A stretch of 64,000 bases of DNA from Valencia hispanica. Lineage: Eukaryota > Chordata > Actinopteri > Cyprinodontiformes > Valenciidae. Positions within the stretch are counted from its first letter, which is position 1. Each line of letters opens with the position of its first letter. The stretch is taken from NCBI GenBank assembly GCA_963556495.2, contig OY747713.1:49504224-49568223 (forward strand), written 5' to 3'. The position numbers and the translations under genes were made by a program. The notes beneath the pieces were generated by a model, which ran no database searches, was not told the DNA's origin, and saw nothing but the letters and a program-made list of their open reading frames with translations. Of this stretch, positions 34,290 to 45,420 are shown piece after piece.

Positions 34290-34740
34290 TAACCGAATTG
34301 AGACGCACCCAAAATGGCACATCCCTGGTTACGATGAGTTTGTAGACTGTTTCACTGTTCGGTCTCCAGTCCAGTCTGTTGTCAAGGTGAACTCCGAGGT
34401 ATTTATACTCCTCACCTACCTCCACTTCTCCCATGATGGAAACAGTTTGACTTATCCCAGTTTCTTCTGAAATCTACAATCATCTCCTTGGTTTTAATTC
34501 ACATTCAAAGTAAGACGATTGTTTCCACACCATGTCACAAAGTGGTCCACCAGGTTTCTGTATTCAGCTTCTTGTCCATCTCTGATACACCCGACAATTG
34601 CAGAGTCATCTGAGTATTTCTGCAGATGACAGGTATCTGATTTGTACTGGAAATCTGAGGTGTACAGAGTGAAAAGGAATGGAGAGAGTACGGTCCCCTG
34701 TGGTGCTCCTGCGCTGCTGACCACCTGGTTTGACACACAA
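34290..34740 (-). pseudogene. Rex1-like LINE reverse transcriptase fragment
   Basis: Minus-strand 34738-34497 encodes AGAPQGTVLSPFLFTLYTSDF, then a catalytic box reading YSDDSAIVG (usual [FY]ADD) and WCGNNRLTLNVN. The following bases to 34290 continue in broken frames with KYLGVHLDN-like residues (see GGTATTTATACTCCTC on the plus strand). This is the palm/thumb region of a Rex1-type CR1/jockey-superfamily LINE. Both ends are truncated. Confidence 0.75.
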
Positions 34741-35569
34741 TTCAGAGATCAGTTCTGCATTACCTCACATAACTACCATGTGAATGTATATTGGTAAGGA
34801 GGGGAGAGGAGCAATCCTGTGGAGACAGCAGCATCATGTTGCAGGGAGGTATAGAGTATGACTTCTGGTCACGTATGATAGTGATTTATGAGACTCTGGC
34901 AGCCAAGCTACATCAAACTGCCAGGAAGGATGACTGAGCACATTTCTGCTTTATTTGAAAAGATAGTTTAAGATTACTTTATTTGCAGTGACTTTAGATG
35001 GGTCGGAGTAAATGCTTCATATATTATAGTGCAACTTTTCACAGTGGATATTAATTTAAATATCTATCTTGAATCAGATATTTTGAGGAGAATTCTTGTG
35101 ACAGTAGGTAAGAAAATAAACAGGTTAAAAACTAAATGTTTCCTGCTTTTCGGATTTGTTGTTTTTATATTCATTTCAGCTTTATTTTAAATTTTAGTTT
35201 TAAGTAGTAGTTTTTCACCTTTACACAAAAGATTTAACCAACCACACTTTCTATTCCTTGTCCTATCTCATCTCACCAGCTTTGACATTTAAGCAACCTA
35301 CCCTCCCCCACCCTCCCTACCACTTTCTCTCATCACCACTATCACTGCCACCCTTTGTTCCCCACGAGCCTGCACAAGGTCTCCTTTTATGATATCTGGA
35401 TTAATCCTGGTCAGCTTTTAATTCTTTCACATTTTTCCAGTTTAAACAATAATGGCTTGAAATGATCATCTCTATTCTGTAAGAATATGCACATGCTGAT
35501 TTGATCATCAAAACCTCCTTGTTGACCTTCCATTCTTTTTAAAAGAGATTTGAATTAATACCTGTCATG
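34741..35569. other. No recognisable gene
   Basis: Unique-looking AT-rich sequence with a C/T-rich patch at 35260-35350. Confidence 0.4.
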
Positions 35570-36935
35570 TTAAGTGTTTGAAAAGACCCAAATGCAGCAA
35601 ATAATGAAATTAAAATTCATGAAACAAAAGAACAAGAAACTTACATAAACTTGGGAGGATGAGAAAAATGCAGGGACTGGTAACCAGGAACAGGACAGGG
35701 ATGTTTGACGACGAACCAGCCAGTAGTGACTGTCAGAGAAGGGCTTAAGTATACTGAGGAGGTGTGTAAGTGGCAGGGAGAGGGCTATGGGCTAATTAGG
35801 AGAAGCAGATGCAGGTGGGAGGGAGAGAGCAGGTGGAAACAATCAGTAGCTGGGAAGGAAGGCAGAATGGCTAGAGAAGCAGAGGAAGACCAAGAGCAAA
35901 ACATATGGATTAGACAGCGGAATATACTAAAGAGGAATAAGGACTAACTAGGAACCTAAGAGAAACTGGAGAGCACTAGGGTGAGGGTAGTTCCTTAGGA
36001 GAGCTATACCCAGCCTGACATTCGCTCTACTATCAGAACACAAAACACACTAGACACCCAGGTTGAGTTCAGTCCCCCTCCTCCCGCACATCCCTTCCCC
36101 CCGTCTAAGTGCACCCCGTAGGGGGAGAGCACCTGTTGCTGGATAGCAACAGCCTCCCCGCCAGCAAAGGAGGCCCCGAGCGCCACCTGCGCATCGGATG
36201 CCCCCGTGCCCCAAACCCCGGCGACGTACCTGCCCAGACCAGGAGCAAACCGATGCCCCGGGTGGCCGCCCCACCAGGCCGACATCCACCACCCCCATTC
36301 CCTGGCTGATACTCAGCCCTTGCAGAGTGACCACTGCTGTTCGATGGCTCGGCAAGCGATCAAACCCAGCGCCCCACTGCACGCCCACTGCCCGGCCAGT
36401 CCACCAGCAAGTCTGACCGAACCCGGCCAAACGCCCGACCTCAGTGCCCCTCAGCGCAAAGACCAAGACTCAGGAGCCAAGTCCACTGCGAAAAAGACTA
36501 ATCGGGCTAAGAAACACCGCCTAGCTGCCGCAACCAGCAGTCAGACACACCAAGGGGCAAACAAGGCGAGACGCCAAACAGGAACTAGCGATGACAATTG
36601 GCCCAGGAAAAAAGGGAGAGGCAGCCTCACCCTAACTAAGGAAATAAACCTACATGGGAGAATTATTTGAAGAGGGACTAGAAAAAGGAATTAAATATAA
36701 CGGAACTAACTGGGACTAATAATGGATAAGTATCAATAGGAATCTACAAAAATAAATAAGGGATGAACACAGACATAAGAAACAAAACATAAGAGCACCT
36801 GAGGGTGAAAAATGTACTGGAAGGAAAAAACACAAGTGACAATAAAAACACCAAGTAGTAACTAATGGAATAAGATGAACTGAATAAGGAAATTAAATAA
36901 CTAAAACCTCACATCATAACGATACCAGTGGTTTG
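35570..36935. repeat. A-rich dispersed repeat, interrupted
   Basis: The flanks (AAAGACCCAAATGCAGCAAATAATG, then purine-rich sequence to 35996, resuming with ACTAAGGAAATAAACC and running A-rich to 36935) have the look of a widespread non-autonomous fish DNA element. A 630-bp GC-rich block of different origin sits in the middle. Exact ends are not resolved. Confidence 0.4.
35997..36626 (-). mobile_element. L1 3'-region fragment, inverted identical copy of 41834-42463
   Basis: The 630 bases are the reverse complement of 41834-42463. I saw no difference by eye, and the overlapping open frames translate identically over about 140 codons. Outside the block the two sites diverge at once. L1 sequence surrounds the 42-kb copy, while the copy here is flanked by A-rich repeat, so this one is the derived copy. 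Confidence 0.9.
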
Positions 36936-36989
36936 ATTTTTTTAATTGTATCTTGGCCTGCTTGTTTGATTTCTGTATGCTTGTGTAAA

Positions 36990-37330
36990 GTCTATACTGG
37001 GGATTTAGATCAGGAACTGGGAGGGCCACGTTTTTTTTTCCTGGAATGACTCTCTGTCAGACAGCTGTAAACTGCAAAGTTGTCCTGTTGAAACGTCTAG
37101 TCATAACCACACAGATGAAGGCCCTCAGGAAAGAGGGATGCCCACTGCAGCATCTCAGCATAACGGCCATGGTTTGCTGTCCCTGCAACACCTAAAGTTA
37201 TGTTGTTCCATTAAAGGTAAAAACTCCCAGATCATGATGTAGCCTCCTCTATTGGTCCCTAAACATATCCAGTGGAATCTCCTTTTCATGGCAGTAAAAA
37301 TGAAAGTCATCTCACCTGTCAAAATAATTT
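36990..37330 (-). pseudogene. Degenerate Tc1/mariner transposase fragment
   Basis: Read on the minus strand, the region encodes in shifting frames the landmarks FQQDNFAVYSC and, a little further, KNVALPVPDLNPQYR. These correspond to the second catalytic aspartate and the PDLNP block of Tc1/mariner enzymes. Many stops and shifts show great age. It is a different subfamily from copies A and B. Confidence 0.55.
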
Positions 37331-38280
37331 TCTTTTAACATATAAAGCTTTCTTTCACTTTTCAGTGTCTCATGTTTATTATTTATTATTTATTTATTAT
37401 TAAGTCCAAAAGTGCAAGTCTGTGGTGTGAGGAGATGAGACAAAATTCCTTTTTGTTTTGACTATCAGGGGATCCTGATGGTGTAAATACCAGACAGAAA
37501 ATGAAATGATCAGCCTGCTTAAATTTGTAACAGTTTGCCTTCTCTATGTGTTTTGTCTCCTACTCATGTCTTTACATTTTAAGGCTTTACTTCCAGCCTG
37601 GTTACAATCCATCAGCACAAAGAACAATTACATTACTTGACCCTGTCTGAAGACTTTGTTTAGGAATGTATTCATCCTCATGTGTTGATTTTTCATAGTT
37701 TTCGGAGTAGATTTCTTTCTGGCCAACCATAGTGTATACACAAAGACTGTGGCTCAGCTGCAGTTAGGGATGAAAGAACCAGTTTAAACAAGGCACTGGT
37801 GCAACGTGGTGTTGGTATTTCCACGTTGTGGAATAAAGTCTTCTAATCAGATCAGGAAAAGAGAATTGATAGAGAACCTCCTGAATGTAAGGCTGTCAAC
37901 TCCAAGCCAAGTTGGTTCTCGAGCCACAGAACCTCTCCTATGTAAACATCTGGCACCCCAACTTTGGTTCATGATTTTTCTTTCACTTCCCACATTGTCT
38001 AAGTTCATGTCTTTCCCTGTTTCGAGTTAGCAAATGATGACTTTACACAAAGCAAACAAGTTGCTCTGCTTTTGCCACACATTCTCTCCCAGTGCTGCTT
38101 TTTCTCCCTCTGTCTGATAAACCTGGAAACAGCCTACCTTCAGAGTTCTTGGAGCAGTAGTCACTTGATTCTTATGCTTCTGCTTCTCTTACTGAAATCA
38201 TCCATCCAACCTGTGTAAATGTTAACGATTTTAAAGTTTTAGTTTTAGCAGTTTTTGTATTTAAATTTCATTGAGTTTAA
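37331..38280. other. No recognisable gene
   Basis: Unique-looking sequence; no coding signals. Confidence 0.4.
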
Positions 38281-38615
38281 AGGGGACATAGTATGCAAAT
38301 CTCACTTTTTTCATTCTTTTGTGTTGCCATTTGGATCTCTGCTGCCTCTATAAACACTCCAAACATTTTTCTGCACATTTTTTGCTGTAAGAAATCCTGC
38401 GCTTCTATAAGCCGTTTTAAAAAGTGGCTTATTGTGATGTCACAATAAACGGAATTAGCATATACCGCCCCTCACCTATCAAACCCCAAGCCATTCTCAT
38501 GTGTTGCAAAACATTAACCTGGCAGCCTAGTAACAACATGGGTGGGGATGGTCTGCAACCACTAATTTGCATAAAGGTGACAGAGCCCTCTAAACAGCTT
38601 ATTCTAAAAAGGGAC
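38281..38615. repeat. Probable fish MITE arm
   Basis: The start AGGGGACATAGTATGCAAATCTCACTTTTT, then CTCTGCTGCCTCTATAAACACTCC and TTGTGATGTCACAATAA, is a familiar non-autonomous DNA element of fish. Only one end is visible before the next element begins. Confidence 0.45.
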
Positions 38616-39177
38616 TTAAAGCTGCAGTCCGGAGTATTTGAGGGAGAAAGATTTTTTGAATCCAATGTACCAAGGCCCCTCCCAAAACACTCCCCCCTCC
38701 CCTCCCCTTCCCTCCCTCCAGCCCTACCACAGCAGTTGTGCATGCGCATCACCTTTGGCGACACAGTGAGTCAAAGAAGTAAGCAGCAAGCGCTATTGAG
38801 CACCATTCAATTGTATTTTTGCTATGGACACTTCGGAGGTGAGCAACTTCTGCATGACTGATGCTCTCTCACAATATGGCAACTGTAAACGGGAAGACAT
38901 GGAGCGGTCTGTGTGCACGGCTCCATGTTCACATGTTTGCTCGATCCGGATGCAAGTTGATTGACAGCTGACAATGCAGAAACTCGAATTCTATTGGCTA
39001 AAAAAATTCAGCGCTCAGTGTGAAATGCATAGGGGTCTATGGGAGGAAGGTGGGATTAAGAAAAATAACAAGTGTTGTGGACGCACTAGCCTTTTATCAT
39101 AGTATTGAACCCCACTAACATTTTAAAGATTTATACAACTTTGATACATAAATATATTCTCCGGACTGCAGCTTTAA
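38616..39177. mobile_element. MITE flanked by TTAA
   Basis: TTAA at 38616-38619 is followed by AGCTGCAGTCCGGAG. The inverse CTCCGGACTGCAGCT ends at 39173 and is followed by TTAA at 39174-39177. The element is 554 bp, with a 15-bp perfect terminal repeat and no coding potential. TTAA targets are typical of piggyBac and Kolobok transposons; the end sequence does not decide between them. Confidence 0.85.
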
Positions 39178-39257
39178 ATCGTGTATTGGATAGAATACAA
39201 GGATTCCCGAAGCTAAAGACATAAATTTGGCAAACTCTCTTAAATTGTTGTTGTTTT

Positions 39258-39288
39258 TCATCCATCCATCCATCCATCCATCCATCCA
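39258..39288 (+). repeat. (CATC)n microsatellite
   Basis: About seven CATC units. Since Rex3 elements end in this motif, it may be the remains of a Rex3 tail in antisense. Confidence 0.8.
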
Positions 39289-39327
39289 GACACTTTCCAA
39301 TTTTATCAGGGGAATCTCAAGTTGATC

Positions 39328-39600
39328 ATGGTGTCTCTTGCCCAGGTACGTGATATGCTTGAACAACAGAAAACTTTTTTCACTGCTAGAACTGCTAGAG
39401 CAGCAAGAGCACAATTTCAAGAGCTGTATGCAAATCTTGGTAGATGCATCAAACAAAAGAGTGGATGGACTCACCAAAGAACTCAGTGAGCTGAGAGAGT
39501 GTCCACTTCACACAAAAGGACGTCGAAGACCTGACAGTAAAGGAAAAAAACAACCTGTCTGGTTAGTTCTAAAATACAATTGGACATAGCTAAAATTAAT
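39328..39600 (+). pseudogene. LINE ORF1 start, coiled coil
   Basis: The start MVSLAQVRDMLEQQKTFF is followed, after a one-base frame change near 39390, by LLELLEQQEHNFKSCMQILV and a KRVDGLTKELSEL heptad-like stretch. This matches the N-terminal coiled-coil segment seen in ORF1 proteins of this LINE group. The frame is lost after about 39600. Confidence 0.5.
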
Positions 39601-39734
39601 GAAGTTGTCCTACCTCTAACAAGGAAGTTGCCTACTTGCGACAGGACAGGCTGATCGTCCATTCTCCCATCCACAACCAGTCCATGAAAAACAACAGATC
39701 GGTTTAACACGTAAATCGGATCACACTTGTATAT

Positions 39735-40514
39735 ATGTCACTCATATTAGTATTTGATCACGAGACATTAAAAAATATCTGTCAAAAATGTCAGAGAGGT
39801 TTGAAACTCGTGAAGGTTACCTGTGGACTATGCCAACGTCCATTCAATCAAAAATGTACGGCTATTAATAAGTTAAATGCTAACAATTGGTTACACTGGG
39901 CATGTGACGAATGCATTATGCTGTTTCCCTACCATAGTCTTAATAACTATGAATGCATTAGCCTCTTGTCTAGGATAAAAAACAATTGTCCTGATCATTT
40001 AGTTTTTAATCCATTTGACGTCAATGGTGAAAATGACTGGCGGTACAATGGCTGTTTTGACCCTGACTCAAACTTTTTAGATTTGGTAATTGATGGGTCA
40101 ACAAATTGTAAATATTATGATGAGAGTCAATTTAACTCCCTCTGTGGTGCCCATAAGGTATAAATGTATTTTCTTCCTTTCATCTCAACATACGCAGCCT
40201 TCCTGACAACTATTCTAAATCACAATTTGTCCAGTTTGGATCATAAATCCTCAGTTATTGGCCTTACCGAAACTTGGTTGGCTAAAGATGTGGAATACCT
40301 CTATGACTTATTCAATTATAATGCTGTTCATTACCACAGAGAGTTAAGGGTAGGTGGTGGAGTATCCCTTTTTTGCATAAAGATATTCAATTTATCCTCA
40401 GAAATGATCTAACATTACAATCTCAATCTGTTATTGCAGAATCCTTTTTTGTGGAAATCCTCTCTTGTCCTTACTTTGGTGGAAAACATGTGATAATAGG
40501 CTGTATAGATCGTC
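39735..40514 (+). pseudogene. LINE cysteine finger and endonuclease start
   Basis: Open frame 39735-40163 holds a PHD/RING-like finger: C..C (CQKCQ), C..C (CGLCQ), a C (FNQKC) and C..C (ACDEC). After a break, 40164-40412 has the endonuclease motif VIGLTETWLAKDVEYLYDLF and RVGGGVSLF, and 40413-40510 continues with VIAESFFVEIL and VIIGCI. PHD fingers in the first protein of CR1-like LINEs are known. The L1 insertion cuts the endonuclease. Confidence 0.7.
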
Positions 40515-40520
40515 CCAAAA

Positions 40521-40910
40521 CAGGCAGAGGAAGACGCAGAATCCACCATCCGAGAATTTCTCCAACGTCAGCTGAAGCTTCCAAACGACACTGTAAAAAA
40601 CATCACTTTTCACCGCGTCCACCAGTTCGGGAATAAGAAGCGCAACAACAGCCGGGCGCGACCCATTGTTGCTAAATTCGAGCATTACAACCAAAAAGAG
40701 CAGGTCAGAGGCCGGGACAGAGAGCTGCGTGAAACGAACTACAGCGTTAACGATCAATATCCGAAAGAGATCCTGGATAGAAGGCGTGTTTTGTTCCCAA
40801 TCAGGAAGAAATGTATCAGTGAAGGCACCAGAGCTACAGTAGCGGTAGATAAACTATATGTTAATGGGCAGCTGTTCAGGAACCCCCAGCTTACTCCTTG
40901 GCTTTATTAG
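40521..40910 (+). pseudogene. L1 ORF1 C-terminal domain
   Basis: 130 codons are open to TAG at 40908. The sequence includes NITFHRVHQFGNKK, RARPIVAKFEHY and YPKEILDRRRVLFPI, then VAVDKLYVNGQLF. This is the RNA-binding C-terminal part of a fish L1 ORF1 protein, which coats element RNA. The N-terminal coiled coil is absent because of 5' truncation. The domain itself is intact. Confidence 0.85.
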
Positions 40911-41316
40911 TCATGTAACACTGGTTAGGTTAGAGTTGTTTTATCAGTCAACTATACTCTAATGTTAGCACAGCTCTGTAAAGTTGTTTTCATTACTCGA
41001 TGTGGGCGGGGCCAGGGCTAAGCACTGGAATACGGGCTCTTTTTTCTTTTCTCATCTTCACATGTCTATCACCAAATATCTTTGTCAATCCTTTTTTCTT
41101 CTTCTATTACTCACACACAGAATTTTTTCATAACATAGCTATATATTTCTCTCTCACCCTCACCCTTAACACCTTCCCAACTTTCTTCTATTTTTCTCTT
41201 TCTTATATCTCTGCTTCTGGATTTTCAATCAGGCAACCCCAAGCACAAACTAATAATGCACTTGTGTTAATCTGTTTCTATGATGACATGCACTTTCCAA
41301 CTTTAGTCTCAAAACA

Positions 41317-41590
41317 ATGGCTTCTCTAAGGTTTGTCACATGGAATGTTCATGGAGCTGGCACTAGAGAGAAAAGAGTTAGGATTTTTAACCTGCTTAAA
41401 AGATTGAAGGCATATGTCGTCTTATTACAAGAAACCCATAAATCTACCTCAGCTGCAGATTATCTTAAATCACCTGAGTTTCCTAATGTGTTTTCTGCAT
41501 GCTATAACTCTAGACATAGGGGAGTAGTAATATTAATAAATAAAAATGTTAATTTTACAGTAATAGATACAGTTACAGATCCAGAGGGGT
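41317..41590 (+). pseudogene. L1 ORF2 endonuclease N terminus
   Basis: The start MASLRFVTWNVHGAG is followed by VVLLQETHKSTSAADYL with the catalytic glutamate and RHRGVVILINKNVNF. These are the first blocks of the apurinic-type endonuclease of L1. The reading breaks after VTDPEG at about 41585, where GC-rich 3' sequence begins, so most of the endonuclease and the complete RT are gone. Confidence 0.9.
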
Positions 41591-43765
41591 TGGGCTTTGG
41601 TGGCTTTGGGTGGTAACTCCTGACGGCTGCCTGCGGTGCCTTAGGGAGGTTGCACTGGTGGACATGGGTTACTGGCCTGGTGGCCAGGCTGCGCCTGGGT
41701 AGGGTCTGGGATGAGCCCGGGGTTCGGGGCTCTGGGGTGTCGCACCCCCTTGCTGTGGTCCTGGCTGGGGGTCGGCCGGTGTGGGGTCTCTGTTGCCTGT
41801 GGGGGTCGGGGACGGCCGGTGGCCGGCATGTGCGGCTGCCTCTCCCTTTTTTCCTGGGCCAATTGTCATCGCTAGTTCCTGTTTGGCGTCTCGCCTTGTT
41901 TGCCCCTTGGTGTGTCTGACTGCTGGTTGCGGCAGCTAGGCGGTGTTTCTTAGCCCGATTAGTCTTTTTCGCAGTGGACTTGGCTCCTGAGTCTTGGTCT
42001 TTGCGCTGAGGGGCACTGAGGTCGGGCGTTTGGCCGGGTTCGGTCAGACTTGCTGGTGGACTGGCCGGGCAGTGGGCGTGCAGTGGGGCGCTGGGTTTGA
42101 TCGCTTGCCGAGCCATCGAACAGCAGTGGTCACTCTGCAAGGGCTGAGTATCAGCCAGGGAATGGGGGTGGTGGATGTCGGCCTGGTGGGGCGGCCACCC
42201 GGGGCATCGGTTTGCTCCTGGTCTGGGCAGGTACGTCGCCGGGGTTTGGGGCACGGGGGCATCCGATGCGCAGGTGGCGCTCGGGGCCTCCTTTGCTGGC
42301 GGGGAGGCTGTTGCTATCCAGCAACAGGTGCTCTCCCCCTACGGGGTGCACTTAGACGGGGGGAAGGGATGTGCGGGAGGAGGGGGACTGAACTCAACCT
42401 GGGTGTCTAGTGTGTTTTGTGTTCTGATAGTAGAGCGAATGTCAGGCTGGGTATAGCTCTCCTTTTGGGTTGGGGCTGGGGGACTGCCTTGGGGTCCCTG
42501 GGGCTTGGTGGTGCTGTGGCCGTGGGCCCCAGGTTGAACGTGACAAGGCCTCCCTCCCCTGGTGGATCCGGGTGAACAGCGGTGCCTATTGGGGGAGCTG
42601 GCTCCCTGGGAAGGCATTTTGTCTCCCAGTCCTTCCCCCCCCATCCCCGAACACCTCTGTCCACCCACTCCATCACTTTACCACTCATATAGGGTCTTGG
42701 GGCATGGGCACATCACTGGGGTGCGAGAAGGGGTTTTCATCTTCGCTGTCCCTTGGTGGCCTGGGTCACAATTTTACTATATGACTTAGACACTCCCACT
42801 TATAACATTTTCATGAGACACACATGTGGGGACTTTGGGGTGGGCACACTTTTCGGCATCCAGAGGGGGAGCTGTTCAATCAGCTTCACCTCTGGTGCCG
42901 GTGCCCACTGTCAAAGCGCATATAGACATTGAGGGCTCGGGGTGGGGATTGGGGGATGTGTGGCTGCCTTCCCCACATCCCACCCCTCTGTTTTAAATGC
43001 ACATTATAACAACTTGCATCAACACCATATTCGAGCGGGAGGATGGAGGCTAGGGGTCTTTCCACACCCCTGTTTGATATGGGCCATCAGGGGTTGGGGT
43101 CCGGAGGAGGAACAGGTGGTCTGTTTGAGGACCTAGGCTGGTGGGCTGCTTTGCCACTATGGGGCTCTTTTGGTGGTCTGCTTGTCTCCGTCCTAGAAGG
43201 TAGGGGTCCACCTCCCGGGTCCGGGGGCTGGTTGTCTACTGGGGCATAGAGTGTGTATGGGGTGTGTGAGTGAGGGTACAGCGTCCTTTCTTGGGTGTCT
43301 TGGTGTATCGTGAGAGTGTATGTGTTTAAGAGGGAGGGAACGTATGACTGTATCTGTATGTCTTTGTCTACCTGTCAGGATGGGTCTTGGGGTGCCCTCT
43401 CGCCTGGCCCACCTCAGGCCTTACATCTAATTGGGGGGCCTATTTCCCCTCCGTCACTACCTGCCAGTGACTGATGCCCCCGACGTGTGTCAGGGGTGGG
43501 GCGCTGGGAATTGGCCTGGGGTGGCGGTGGTGCGTGTCGGCTGGTCCCTGGTCGGGTACCTGCTGGGGTTGGGGCGCCCCTGGACCCCGGCTCTCCGGGA
43601 CCATGGACGGGCCTGCCCTGGCGGGGCCCGTGGGCTTGTCACTGCTTTTCAAGGAACAATGTTGTTATGTGATGTGTTTGTGTAGTTCATAGTTCACAGG
43701 GTTTTCCGTCTCTGTGTCCATAACATCAGAAAATAAAACCCACAGCAATTCATAATAAAGATTTT
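41590..43765 (+). other. GC-rich L1 3' region
   Basis: A 2.2-kb GC-rich block without conserved coding. Its proximal half is shared with 13963-14412 and 35997-36626, and its distal half with the antisense piece at 4080-4432. Long open frames in many phases (up to 250 codons at 41502-42254 minus) are due to few A/T-rich stop codons. Fish L1 elements are known to carry long 3' sequences of this kind; that it is transcribed as a 3' UTR is inference. Confidence 0.65.
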
Positions 43766-43889
43766 TCACACATATATATCAAGTGGAGTACTATAGCAAA
43801 AGATGTAGTGCTCTGCTTGTGAAAGTAAATCTGTTGGGCTTCAGACACCAATTCTGAGCTCCACACTGCCAAACAGGACAGGTAAAAAA

Positions 43890-44934
43890 AAAGAAATCTA
43901 AAGATTATAGATGTAGAAAATTTAGTAAGAAAAATGTGGTCCATTTTAAATCTATGGTCAGTGATATAGCTTGCGAAAATGTTCTTAAGGAATCAGATGT
44001 AGAAACTGCATATCAAATCTTTATGGACTCATTCAATTCAGCTTTCCATGAATGTTTTCCCCTTGTCAAATATGATAAAAAGAGGGACTCTAATCATGGC
44101 AAACCTTGTTTTACCACTGGCCTAAAAAAATCTTCTGAAAAAAAAAAATTATACAAAAGATTCTTATCAAACCCATGTCCTTTAAATCCAACGAATTACA
44201 AGAAATATAAAAAATAAATTTACTCACTTGTCAAAAACAAATAATTTTTCTCAAAAAGTTAAGGAATCCGCTAGTAATATTAGATCCACTTGGAAAAATA
44301 TCTACCAATTATTAAACAAATCGAAAGAAACTTCTCCACTCCCATCCCAATTCTTGAGTTATGGGAGAATAATAAACAATTTGCACGATATATCCTGTGG
44401 TTTCAATCACTTTTTTGCTAATCCGGGCATTAATCTCTCAAGTAGAATCACTGAGACAGCTGTATGAAACACTCGGCATATGTGGCCCTTTTACAACTTG
44501 TTGACAAAATTCATACTGCTATGATTAATGTTGAATTTGCTCTTGGTATCTTTTTGGATTTGTCTAAAGCCTTTGATACAGTCAATTATGAAATTTTTAT
44601 TAAAAAATTGAAGCACCATGATTTTCAAGAAAAAACCTTAAAATGGCTGGTCAACTATGTATATGATAGAGAAAAATATGTTTCTGCAAATGGTTCAGTA
44701 TTTAGTAGAACAAAAATAATGTGTGGAGTCCCTCAAGGTTCTATTTTGCTGTTCCTCATATATATTAATGACCTTCCAGCTGTATCTTCCACCTTATTTC
44801 CAATACTCTTTGCTGATGACACTAATGTAATCTTGACAAACAAAATCTCAATTCTCTTATCTCCAATGCTAACAGTGGCATGGAACTTATGTCAAAATGG
44901 TTTCAAGTTAATAAATTATCTTTAAATATGAATA
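43890..44934 (+). pseudogene. LINE connecting domain and partial reverse transcriptase
   Basis: The host LINE resumes with FKSMVSDIACENVLKESDVETAYQ and continues to GFNHFFANPGINLSS. After a deletion at about 44462 it jumps to HSAYVALLQLVDKIHTAM, LDLSKAFDTVN, CGVPQGSILLFLIYINDL and the catalytic FADDTNVI. RT motifs before the deletion point are missing. The frame changes at least twice. Confidence 0.78.
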
Positions 44935-44939
44935 AGTCT

Positions 44940-45413
44940 TGTTATCAAAGTTCTTTAATAAAAGAGATGAGAGAGATTCCTTCAGATTCTCGGAGGGTTT
45001 AAAGCAGACTTGGTTGATCAAACAAGGAGGTACAGCGTTAACAGAGAAATATGCGATACTGACCTGCCTTCCAAAACAAGACACAGGATTATATAGGTTC
45101 AGTAATCAAGAGTCTATCACCTATGACATTACAAACAAACATTTCTCAGTCGGTAGGCATTTGACTCATTAGGCGTGGAAGATTTGATATAGAAGCATAA
45201 TCAATGTATGTCAGGACGTTCTTAGACGTAAAAGAGAGTTGCCATGCCAACCCAGGCTGTAAGAGTCTGAATCAGCAGGTTTGACCTGACCTAAATTCAT
45301 ACAGTGTCACATAATCAGATTGGTCACCATATCATAAAGAAGAGACACATAGTAACTATCAGTAACTATCAGTATGTGAACTACACAGAACAGAACATTA
45401 CATTTCTTCCACA
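44940..45413 (-). mobile_element. Probable solo LTR
   Basis: A 474-bp block splits a LINE codon run and is flanked by AGTCT at 44935-44939 and at 45416-45420. On the minus strand it begins TGTGGAAG and ends TTTGATAACA, the TG..CA ends of an LTR. It has a TATATAA box about two thirds in and a pyrimidine-rich last third. Two extra bases (AT) lie between its start and the right duplication. No internal gag, pol or env sequence is present, so it is read as a solo LTR of an LTR retrotransposon or endogenous retrovirus. Confidence 0.65.
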
Positions 45414-45420
45414 ATAGTCT

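Larger units (their letters stand above)
40515..43765 (+). mobile_element. L1 LINE, 5'-truncated and internally deleted
   Basis: The end of ORF1 (40521-40910), a spacer, the first 90 codons of ORF2 (41317-41590) and then, with no RT at all, the long GC-rich 3' region. The 3' end lies near a run of AATAAA-like signals (AAAATAAAACCC, CATAATAAAG) at 43728-43760. The LINE endonuclease is cut by this insertion. The large deletion removes about 1150 codons expected in a full ORF2. Confidence 0.8.

Noticed and set aside
36206..36670. 154-codon plus-strand open frame
   Set aside because: Same antisense L1 3' sequence as 41502-42254 in the duplicated block.
41502..42254. 250-codon open frame on the minus strand rich in P, R and A
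   Set aside because: It runs antisense across the GC-rich L1 3' region, has equally long frames in other phases, and shows no domain. Composition explains it.
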